Shown here piece after piece: positions 11,749 to 22,754 of a stretch of DNA of 24,809 nt; the stretch's first letter is position 1; the number at the start of each line of letters is the position of its first letter. The stretch covers positions 1 through 24,809 of the forward strand of contig CAJPVJ010000455.1 of assembly GCA_905397405.1 (NCBI GenBank). The letters run 5' to 3'. Origin of the DNA: Oppiella nova (Eukaryota > Arthropoda > Arachnida > Sarcoptiformes > Oppiidae). The notes under the pieces are model-generated. The model saw nothing but the letters and a program-made list of their open reading frames with translations. It was not told the DNA's origin and ran no database searches. The position numbers and the translations under genes are program-made.

Positions 11749-12104
11749 TCACTGCCACTGCGACTGCGCTCTCATTGACACCAATTCTGGCACTAATTAT
11801 ACAGAATATTCTGCATCTCATCGGTCAAGTGGTCAGTTGGGGTGACATGGATGTGGAGTTTTGTGATCTCATGCAACAAAAGACCATTCATTGTATGTTT
11901 CATTAAACTTAACATTATTAGTCCATTTGAGACATGTATTGAATACTGAATAAAAGTTTACAAATTAAGGACATTTTATTTGAAGACAAGATTTTGATTT
12001 GAAATATTGATAAGTCATAAGCAAACGTGACATTTGTATTCAAAATGATTTTTGTTTAACTGTTAATTCATTGGAAAATTAAATGAAATCAATGAAAAGT
12101 GGAG
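11749..12104. other. Spacer between pICln and COQ7
   Basis: It contains the COQ7 promoter side and, on the minus strand, the pICln poly(A) signal AATAAA at 11980-11975, 125 nt past its stop. A short plus-strand frame from 11849 has no continuation and was rejected. Confidence 0.5.
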
Positions 12105-15100
12105 CTAATGTTCAGGTTCTGCGTCATCGAACTGTCCGATGACTTCCATGGGCTCATCGCCATTGGGATCTCCATTTGCAAAATTATCTTCCAATAGATT
12201 CGGTGGTAAACCGCGAGAGTCTTCAGCAGCGGCCACATCGTAGACATTAGCACTCATAGGGGTGTCTTCGTTGTCATAGTCTTCGTCGTGTTGCTCGTCC
12301 TCCTCGAGTCTCTTGCTCAGCAACCCCAGCCCTACGTCACGAACTGTAAGTCTGTACCGAAATTTGTATCGGAGGTTTACCCACAATAGAAGCCCTTGCT
12401 TAGCCTAGAGTAATAACAACGCGAGTAAAGGTACGACTGAACAAATAGTTAACAAAAATTATCATTATTTCAAAGTAACTGTTAAAATAATATTATTTTA
12501 TTTATTTTAATAGAAATAAAAGTCAATTCTCAACAAAAATCAATTTTATAATAACTAAACTTTTATCAACTTTTGTACAATTAATATCGCATCTAAAAAA
12601 TCGTTTCCAAAATAACTAATATTTATATTCAACTCTAATATTAATACATTTTATATAATTTTTAATATAAGATTTCATAAAACGCTTTTATTTAATGACT
12701 TAAATGTAATCAAAAAACTATGTTTTCATGATTTCAAAGTTTTGATTCAATGATTCGGAAATTAAATCTAAAAAATGCAAAAACAAAACAATTTATCGAG
12801 TGATTAGAAAATGTAATAATGAGTGAAAGGAGGCGTCAATTATTGAATTTCGAAGGGGAAGGGGATGTCTCGGCAGCGGTCTTGACCCGCGAGGACATGA
12901 ACTCAGCGTTGAAGTCATTGGCGTCCATCTTTAATATATAGGGTATTATACTATCGATTTGAACGCTTCCGATGAGACCCGAGAAGAAGAGTTCTTCAGT
13001 GATGTTCGGCAGTAAAGAGCGCAGCGGAAGAAGTCTTAGAATGAGTTTCGAGAAGCGATCGCTGGCCTCCTCTGGTGAACAACTGGTCTCATTGATGTAA
13101 TGTCTGAGTTCGCGGACAGTCTTCTCCTGAAACCTATCGATTTGTCTGCAGTTCATCATAAGACCAATGCCTGTGTTCTCAGGACTGAACAGAACGATGG
13201 CCTTCAGGTATGCGTACTCTCTGTCGTCGACTTCAAGCTTTTGAAACGAATTGACAAAGTCTTGGAGTTTACAGATATGATCGGTCACTCCCTTCACCCT
13301 CTGAAGGGAGAGCTTGTCTTCGCGCAGAGTTGTTTGCAAATGAGTGATAATTGCAGATAATATGGTGGCCAAAGACATTACTTGAGAGGTTTGAGCCAAA
13401 CCTAACACAAACAGTTGACACCAACAGCCCCTCACGAGAGATGTCTGCACATCGATAGACATGAGTTGAAAGGCGGGTATAGATTGTGCCCAATGGACAG
13501 ACAGGAAGAGGAGACGAGAGGCCGACTCACAGATGTATTGGAGTGAGAGAAACGAAGCGCCGGCTATGGGAGGCGTGAGATTGAAAGTGAAGTGTTGATC
13601 AGTAAGGATGGGTCCGTCGATTTCGAAGAGGTCTTCGTTGTCATTGTTTTGTCCGCAGACGGCATCGATTGCACCGAAAAGGAAAGCCGTTTGTTCTGAA
13701 CTCGATTTAGAACCCGAAGCTATTTTCGCCATTATATCGAACGCCGCTTTCGATATCATTAGGTTTTGTCGATCAGTTGAACTGTTAGTCTCTTTGGAAC
13801 TCTCACTGTTAGCACCGGTAGTATCGACTAATTTGTTTATATCTGTTCTATCACTGCATGTGTTGGCACTGATGGCGGCGACGGCCACCTGTTTGAGTGC
13901 CATAAGGTTTGAGACAACGTTAGCTAAAGTACTTAAGTCTCCGTTAGCTTTGCTGGTGTGAGACGTGTGGCCAGAGTTGGCGCCACTGACCGTCGCCTCC
14001 ATCATAGATAAGGCCGACTGGTTGTCGAAAAGCGCCGACATATCGGCTGCAGAGCCCCCTCGGGGCAGGATTTGGCGTTGGGATGACGTGGAAGTGGTGT
14101 TTGTCGTCGTATAAGAACGAGAAGGCATTAATTGTGATGAATTGGTGGCCGCGGCTATCACTGCTTGTATAGCACTGGCACTGCCCTCGAGGGCCAGGGG
14201 TTTGCGTTCTGGTTGGCAGTGATCGGCTCTCATTCCCATTTGCAAACACTTCTGGAGCCGACAGAACTGACACCTATTGCGGTGATGTTTTGTCACTTCG
14301 CAGTCCTGGTTCGCACGACAGACATAATTGAGTTGTTTTCGGACACTGCGCTTAAAGAAACCCTTACAGCCTATGAATGGAAATGGATGGAAAGGGATGA
14401 CAATTACAACCAAAGAAAGGAAACTATTAAATGAGTACAACCTTCGCAACTGATGGCCCCGTAATGACGACCTGATGCTTTGTCTCCACAAACCACACAA
14501 AACTCGATTGTCTTCTTCTCGACAGAAGCGCTCATAAGAGGCGAAGAGTGAAGGTTTACGTTAGAGAAGGATATTCTAGCGCTAGGAGTGGGAGGCATCG
14601 AGTCCTCGGGATTGTCGCACTCATCAGGACTGCGACCCATCCACTCCTCGGCCGAGTTGTCGGCAGAGTTGTCGTAGTCTAAGCCCATGGCGACGATAGC
14701 ACTGGGAGACGTGGGCACACTTATGAACTCCGTCTCGGGCTCACCGGCACTGTTGTCACCACCACTGGAGGGACTGTCGGGTTCGCACTTAATGGTCAGA
14801 TTAGTAGCGCAGGTGTCAGGTTCTGGCAGTTTATTAACCATATCGTTGCGAATCAGGTATTGGAGTTTGGATGTCATCACAGCATCAGTCGTGCCATTCA
14901 ATAGTGAACTCTTAGTCAATAACGACGATTTGTGGTTAAAATTTCTTAACCACATATGATATCAACGGATATACAGTAACCGTAAATTGCAATAACAGTG
15001 ACACAAATGACAGTTATGTTGGCTTTTCATACAGAAACAGTGAGTTTTGGTCGAGAAATAAGACAGAAGGCTGAAGGTTCGACAATCAGAGGGTTTGTAT

Positions 15101-16232
15101 AGAGAGTTGTTTATATGGTATTCACGAATTGACACAAAATGCAAACACTGGTGAAATGGTTGTGCAATCGTTAGGTATTCACTATTGACCAGTCATTCAA
15201 TCATTCAATGGATCAATGAGTGCATCGAAAGAGAGAAAACATTTGATTAGAGAAATAATTGTAGAGTTTATTGATATAGCATTATATCATAGCATATATT
15301 ATGTAAATCTAATTCAAGTCCTTCTGAATTATTTCCCCATCAAATCACATACAGTCTTATATTGAGTTTAATAGCTATTCATAGAATTACAATCAAAATA
15401 CAGTCAACTAATTGTAACAAAAGTTAATAAAAGCTTTTCAGAGGTTATTGTAAACCGAGTGATCACTTAACAGCACATATGATAAGTATAGGAACCGAAA
15501 GCACAGAGAGAACCGCTTTGAGGAAAGGTATGCAAAAGGGCTGACACTCACCCGACTCCGTGTCACTGTTGTTGTCCTCTACCATCAGATACAGACATTC
15601 GGATCCGAAGTTTGTTAAGTCTCTGGAGATGGCGTGCAATGCTATCATCGGGTATTGCAATGAGAATCCCTGGCCGTTGTCTGTGACCCACGACAGGCTG
15701 TTTGGGGTGATTGAGACCATTTAGATACCATTCACACACGCATCACATTCACTGCAATGTTGGCCTCAATTACTAACTATTCACAAATGAGTCAAACTTT
15801 TGCTTTCCTTTACTATAACTACGGCTAACACTCAACGTATGTATGGTTTGATTGCATTCAATACTTTCATTACTATTACTATTAGTTAGAGTGGAGTAGA
15901 GTTGCAGTGAAATGAGGTCGAGAGACAACTCAACACCACTGATGGCAACCATTGAGCACTGGATCAGCACTGGTATGGTATGCCAGTCCTCAACCATTTG
16001 ATATGGTATGCACTCCTTAGGACCAGTGTATCAACATTGAGGTCATCACTGGATGACTGAATCAGTGAAATGAGTGGCAATGAGACCAATGAAATACATA
16101 CGAGTTTTGGGCGATTATTAGAGACCCCTTTCCCAGAGGGTTGGTGTCCGAGACGTAAGCACTAGTGTTGTCCTCGCGATGTGTCACTTGGTCTTCGGGG
16201 GGAACCTCTATGTGGGTTAAAGACACTAACAT
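12105..16232 (-). CDS. CLNS1A: Methylosome subunit pICln
   Basis: Chaperone that binds Sm proteins and PRMT5 in the methylosome during snRNP assembly (family knowledge). Exons are 16232-16102, 15697-15552 and 12436-12105, giving 202 residues (human 237). Exon 1 ends [10 protein letters not shown] and exon 2 continues [25 protein letters not shown] and LYLMVED, the first half of the PH-like fold. As written, exon 3 reads correctly only in its 3' part, an acidic region ending [15 protein letters not shown], very like the vertebrate C-terminus. The expected second half of the fold is absent as written but appears exactly when about 12304-12434 is un-complemented without reversal: EIRFVPEDNTHLEAMF, then KAMSECQALHPDP. 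The direct acceptor TTGTTCAG before 12436 matches the exon 2 phase. Intron 2 (12437-15551) contains the entire NR2C gene on the same strand. Confidence 0.85.
12304..12434. other. Block written as unreversed complement (inside pICln exon 3)
   Basis: Reading this block on the minus strand in the normal way gives no pICln sequence. Reading the plus-strand letters backwards without complementing, which equals the minus strand of a locally complemented template, gives an open frame with GNERNNNEIRFVPED, LEAMFKAMSECQALHPDP and NDSFSE. It is in frame with the normal acidic exon below and the normal acceptor above. The ends are uncertain: lower 12300-12308, upper 12427-12436. About 128 nt fits. Confidence 0.85.
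12437..12835. other. pICln intron 2, left part: NR2C 3' UTR
   Basis: AT-rich, with no coding frame on either strand. The minus strand carries AATAAA at 12692-12687, 144 nt past the NR2C stop, and again near 12506-12497, so NR2C can end before the pICln exon 3 acceptor at 12437. Confidence 0.5.
12836..14955 (-). CDS. NR2C: NR2C-type orphan nuclear receptor (TR2/TR4, Hr78-like)
   Basis: Nuclear transcription factor. Exons 14955-14442 and 14370-12836, joined by a 71 nt intron, give 682 residues (human TR2/TR4 about 600). The start is the ATG at 14955, preceded by an in-frame stop; Met27 is an alternative. The two-zinc-finger DNA-binding domain starts at about residue 153: [18 protein letters not shown], then P-box [14 protein letters not shown], then [20 protein letters not shown] and KCLQMGM. 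The intron falls inside the P-box codon run, between CE and GC. A long Ser/Thr-rich hinge follows, then the ligand-binding domain. Its end, [20 protein letters not shown] plus PYILKM, is the NR2C signature. Before the DNA-binding domain is an acidic Ser/Pro region ([12 protein letters not shown]). The gene lies wholly in pICln intron 2 on the same strand. Confidence 0.95.
14956..15551. other. pICln intron 2, right part: NR2C promoter side
   Basis: No coding exon was found in direct, complemented or reversed reading. The open frame continuing leftward past 15552 is intron read-through beyond the exon 2 donor (GTGAGT). The NR2C promoter should lie here. Confidence 0.45.
15698..16101. other. pICln intron 1
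   Basis: A 404 nt intron with donor GTATGT at 16101 and acceptor AACAG ending at 15698. It has repeated ATGGTATG words near 15970-16010 and no gene. Confidence 0.6.
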
Positions 16233-16602
16233 TGCGACACTTGCAATGGACAGGCGGTGAGAGGTGGTGGTGGGTGTGGGATGTGTTGGAAGCGTTGCAA
16301 GTGATGCCAAAATGGAGGTCTCATGAGATACTGCGACGCATTTAGTTGGGCGACGACTGCATGAACACTGCAATGAATGCCTACTGTATTGAGTAATGCA
16401 TGACTGTATGAATGCCTGTATGTATGGCTGTATGACTGTATGGACTGCACTCGACTCCACACTCAACATAACCTATAGCTGTGTTGACCCCCTATTCCAC
16501 TGAGAGGGCGGGTCATTGAGGGTGACGTCGACAGGCCGTCAGGTCATTGCCCGCGGCATACATGCACTGCAACGTTGAGTGCGAGAGAGCTGTCTGTCAA
16601 GG

Positions 16603-16629
16603 GCTACCAGTGCTACCAGTGCTACCACT
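16603..16629. repeat. Three tandem copies of a 9 bp unit
   Basis: GCTACCAGT occurs twice exactly and a third time with one change (GCTACCACT), followed by CCACCACTCC-type low-complexity sequence. Confidence 0.7.
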
Positions 16630-17846
16630 GCCACCACTCCACCACTGCCACTGCCAACAGCTAACTCTTGCCTCTATTGCCGCATTGGGTGCACAACGAG
16701 TCCAACCAAATGCATACAACTGTTGAACTCGCGATCAACTCAACCCTCAATCCCATCCCAATGCGAGCAAAGTTGACGAGTTTGAGGCCAACAGAGGCCA
16801 TGCGGTCCACCCGTACAACGAGTCAATGACTGCCACTCACCTCTCACTGCACTTTCATTGCCCACAACCACTACAATTGGATCACACGTTCAGTTAACCC
16901 CAAAACATATGTTCACCACTACTTCACTACTTAATAGTTCATATTAATACCAATTCAATATAACACAACTAGTCTAACAATCTAACTGTTAGTTCACCAA
17001 TAAGTTCATCATTACACTCACTTTCATACCTTTCATACACTATTCTTTGCTTTACTTTTATTTATTGATTATATTTAAGCAAAACTTTGAATCACATTCA
17101 AATTGACATAAACAGGCGCTAAGAATAAGTGAATTTCTTAATAATTCTAATAATCACAAATAGTTTTGATAGTAAGGGTATAGTAGTTTCAAAAGTTAGT
17201 TAAATTCTTGTTCAAATAATTCAATTGTAATTCAAGTGCTAGAAAATTAATTCACAATCCAAATACTGTATATGTAACATTTTTATTGGATTCAACCAAA
17301 AGTACAAATAACTTTTATATTTCTTTAAATTGTTCTTTAGTTAATATTCGGTCCAGTTGGTTGTCCGTAAATTGTATTCATGTCATTAATAGACTGTGAA
17401 AGTAAAACTATGGGACTGTTATTTACTGTTATACAGTGACTCGTTATATGAAATACCGATATCAGGAGGTATTAATACAACTTTCTTTAACATATTTAAA
17501 ATAAACTCTTCAAAAAGTTATAAGTTACTCTAATGCATCAAGACAGTTTTATTTTACAGGTCAATGGATTATGGTTCAAAGTTTGAACTTCAAACTAAAA
17601 CGCATATTTCCTTACAGTTAAGTTGATAGTGTAAATCAAATATATATCTATTCCATGTATACCATGCTGTTCATTTTATTTTTTACCCATCGTTTATGAG
17701 CTCATTTTTGAGAAACTGTAGAAATCTGTATGTATTCAATAATTTAGTATAAATTAAATTATGCTAGACTAATATACAGTATACTGTACAGTATAATGGA
17801 TAATGGTCATTTATTACGCTTAAAGAAACATTCTAAACTCTTAACA

Positions 17847-17848
<2 letters not shown>

Positions 17849-17891
<43 letters not shown>
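17849..17891. repeat. (CT)n microsatellite
   Basis: About 21 uninterrupted CT dinucleotides. The GA strand gives the Arg-Glu run in a spurious minus-strand frame. Likely length-polymorphic. Confidence 0.97.
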
Positions 17892-17893
<2 letters not shown>

Positions 17894-18783
17894 GACTGTG
17901 ATATTAACAAAATATATATTCGATGATAAAATACAAAGTTTTTGATTAGTGTTTACATGAAATAATTGACTAAAAAGTGAATCGACGGTAATTTGACTGA
18001 AATGGAGTAACACTTATCATAAGACTTGACTAAAGAGTGTTCGTATAGGGAAGAGGAAAATATAATGTAATTGAGTTCACAAATTGAGTAAAAATGTGTT
18101 TTCGAGTGACGTAGACATCAATTGGTTAAACATATGCTCTAAATGTAGTCAATATTTGGCTTAATTTGAATTCATATGAAGTTTAAGTGATTGAAAAACT
18201 ATTCCTAAAACACGCGTATTCACGGCCACGATAACTAAACTATTAAATCGTAAAGTAAGTAAGTTAAGATCCCAAACTGCCGAGCCCTTCGCTAGTTATA
18301 CAGGAGATTACGGGTTATATATGTGATTTATTATTTAAGTAAACAGTTAATGTTTGCCCACAAATTTTTAAATAAAATAAAACATTATTATAAATTGGTT
18401 TGGGATTCAATAGATTTTCATTTTCCAATTACTCTCTCATGTATTTCTAATTATACACATAAAGCTTAAAATATAGAGTGCCCTGGGTATATGCCTTACA
18501 GCGGTTATATACAGTAGTGGTTACTGTATGAACCGTCAATCCATTCAAAAATATCACAACAAATGACGTTCTGTTGACGGTTTCGTTGACCGATTGTCAC
18601 CACAAGATCTGACCATTGAATAGATGAGTGATCACTGATGACACCGTCACTAATCTCTGGTCTCTAGTCGACCATTAATTGAACCATTGATTGGTTAGTC
18701 ATAAGCCATAACTTGAAGGCATATACAGTTGAATGACAATTGGATTGTGTAATCACCACAACATCTGTCACATCTACTCGTGA

Positions 18784-19039
18784 ATGACCATCGATTAGAT
18801 CTACGATTAGGTGATCTGTGCATAAATGGTGGTGAAAGATGTGGCCCTATATTATCCGATTCAATACGAGAGCTCTTCTGGTTTTGACACTCATTTTCGG
18901 TGCAATCGTTGATGACCATCGATTAGATCTACGATTAGGTGATCTGTGCATAAATGGTGGTGAAAGATGTGGCCCTATTAATAGGCTAAGTTATGCTCTC
19001 GAGAAGACCAAAACTGTGAGTAAAAGCCACGTTAGCAAC
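18784..19039 (+). repeat. 128 bp tandem duplication, second copy half-complemented
   Basis: Copy 1 is 18784-18911 and copy 2 is 18912-19039. The first 67 bases of the copies (18784-18850 and 18912-18978) are identical. The other 61 (18851-18911 and 18979-19039) are base-by-base complements in the same 5'-3' order, with no exception. If the complemented half is turned back, this is a perfect 128 bp tandem duplication. The unit spans the BPNT2 upstream region, its ATG and the start of its membrane anchor, so copy 1 is a decoy start. The real gene follows copy 2. Confidence 0.95.
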
Positions 19040-20173
19040 AGAAGACCATAATAGATAATTAGCCAAGATTTCTGTTTGATAACAGGTTTAGTACCTAGCG
19101 AAGCCAAAAAGTAGATCTGAAGAGACTTTTAATAGGTTTGAATGAATTGAATAGAATTGAGTTTCATATATGAATGACATCTAATGGTGTTATGATGTTA
19201 TGGTGTCATGTGATGGACAGCGAGCATAATGGCAGCGGACGGTGGCGGACAAGAAGTGGTTCGCGTTTTCAACAGTAATGCTCTTCATATGAAAAGTAAA
19301 GGCAAGACAAGGGAAGGAGTGAATGATGTCTTAACCCAAGGTTTGCTTACAAATGAGTGATCAACCAAATGATTACATGTCGGGTTGACCGTATCTTCAG
19401 GGGATCTGTTGTCGCACCGACTGATGGTTCACTCGCTGTCCGCTTCATTTCCTGGCCTTAGAATCATATCAGAAGAGCACTCGTCAGTAGAGGACAATGC
19501 GCTGGAGATCACACCCATTCATGTCAGCGATGAACTCCTGTATGACGACAAGTACTCCAAACTGCCCTTTGGTCTCGAAATACCTTTAGGGGAACTGACC
19601 GTTTGGGTGGACCCTCTCGACGCAACTAAAGAATACTCGGAAGGTTTGACCAAATATGTCACTACAATGGTATGCATCGCCAGAAATGGTGAGCCTATCA
19701 TTGGTGTCATTCATAAACCATTCAGTTCTGAAACGTATTGGTCGTGGAAGGGGAACGGCATGTCATCTAACATAGAATCAGCCCTAAAGACATACAATAA
19801 AACAAAGGATACGTTCCGTGCGATCGTCTCTCGATCTCATGCCGGAGACGTGGACTCTATTATCAAGAAGTCATTGAGTAATGAATATAAAGACATAGAA
19901 GTGATTCCAGCGGCCGGTTCTGGCTATAAGACATAACTTAATTATCTTCCGTCTCGGCTGCGAATATAAGTGCACTGACAGTAGTTCTTTACCCTATGGA
20001 CACGTGGGTTACGAGAGAATTTGAGATATTTACTACGTTTCTACTGTCTTTAGTTGCCTTATACTATTAAATATAACTATGAAGACGAAGAGGTGAATGA
20101 AAATGGTTTGTTGGCCACTGTTCGCGAAGATCACCGCAAACTCTTAAAGCTGTTTCAAAACGTTAAACAATAG
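18967..20173 (+). CDS. BPNT2: BPNT2 / gPAPP, Golgi 3'(2'),5'-bisphosphate phosphatase
   Basis: Golgi-anchored, metal-dependent phosphatase of the inositol-monophosphatase fold that hydrolyses PAP left by sulfotransferases. Exons are 18967-19135, 19221-19340 and 19401-20173, a total of 353 residues (human 359). Read as written, the anchor and the third metal site are missing. Un-complementing about 18979-19106 and 19931-20058 in place, without reversal, gives an open frame throughout. Exon 1 then encodes MWPYIIRFNTR, a hydrophobic anchor (LLVLTLIFGAIVVFWYYLLI) and [10 protein letters not shown]. Exon 2 (direct) reads [16 protein letters not shown] and [16 protein letters not shown]. Exon 3 (direct) reads [43 protein letters not shown] and PAAGSGYK, then restored DAYIHVTVIKKWDTCAPNA, then direct [16 protein letters not shown] to the stop. 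Tail to tail with the KLF gene, stops 182 bp apart. I infer a normal gene with altered letters, not a pseudogene. Confidence 0.85.
18979..19106. other. Block written as unreversed complement (BPNT2 exon 1)
   Basis: The left edge is exact: identity with copy 1 of the 128 bp repeat holds to 18978 and turns into strict complement at 18979. The first 61 bases can be checked against copy 1. The rest is checked by protein: un-complementing 19040-19106 continues the anchor (VFWYYLLIGSKDK, SWIASV) and joins in frame to the direct [10 protein letters not shown] at 19107. The right edge is uncertain by one to three bases; 128 nt fits. Confidence 0.93.
19931..20058. other. Block written as unreversed complement (BPNT2 exon 3)
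   Basis: As written the frame stops two codons after GSGYK. Replacing each base by its complement, without reversal, gives CIELIEGRADAYIHVTVI, then KKWDTCAPNALLNSIND and AKMTEING, which join in frame to [12 protein letters not shown]. This is the conserved BPNT2 stretch with the metal-binding WD motif. The reverse complement of the same bases gives nothing similar. The ends are uncertain by up to three bases; 128 nt fits. Confidence 0.93.
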
Positions 20174-20355
20174 ACAATAGTTTACTGCTGTTAAGGGAAA
20201 TACAGTTGGTTTAGAAGACTCTGACAAACTTCTTAGACTTTGACTTGATTTGAGTCAAAATGATTTGTACATAATTTCAACGATTCTCACATTTTTACAT
20301 TCATTTTACAAAATATGAATTCATGTTAAATCCAGGGATTTATAAAAAAACGAAA

Positions 20356-22754
<2,399 letters not shown>

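Larger units (their letters stand above)
16233..18783. other. Intergenic spacer between divergent pICln and BPNT2
   Basis: The first 600 bp is GC-richer, with diverged short repeats (TGTATG/TGACTG words at 16380-16445, a GCTACCAGT triplet at 16603-16629), and is the likely pICln promoter. From about 16900 it is AT-rich with the CT microsatellite. I found no supported gene, tRNA or transposon. Confidence 0.5.

Noticed and set aside
11849-11900. Short plus-strand first exon beginning MDVEFCDLMQQKTIH with a GTATGT donor
   Set aside because: No continuation or family match was found on the plus strand before the minus-strand pICln and NR2C exons.
12105-12386. Independent small acidic protein of about 93 residues
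   Set aside because: Its C-terminus matches pICln, and the upstream half of the frame is the complemented block read in the wrong sense.
15001-15120. Open frame when the plus strand is read backwards, suggesting another complemented exon in the NR2C upstream region
   Set aside because: Only about 25 codons, no family similarity and no splice logic; chance is likely.
15463-15551. Extension of pICln exon 2 into a hydrophobic tail
   Set aside because: It follows a strong GTGAGT donor, and the remaining pICln sequence is found in exon 3 in matching phase.
16226-16469. Minus-strand frames upstream of the pICln ATG
   Set aside because: They are low-complexity His/Ser/Thr-rich sequence; pICln similarity starts at ATG 16232.
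18839-18938. BPNT2 first exon starting at ATG 18839, with a signal anchor and an in-phase donor
   Set aside because: It depends on the junction of the two duplicated units and lacks three residues of the VDLR..L..S motif. The exon at 18967-19135, un-complemented, fits the family and length better.
18851-19039. Ordinary inverted repeat or foldback element
   Set aside because: The second half is complementary in the same direction. Its reverse complement does not match the first half, so no normal hairpin forms.
18967-20173. BPNT2 as a decayed pseudogene lacking its third metal site
   Set aside because: The missing parts are present in complemented letters with the reading frame kept, and the direct parts show no decay.
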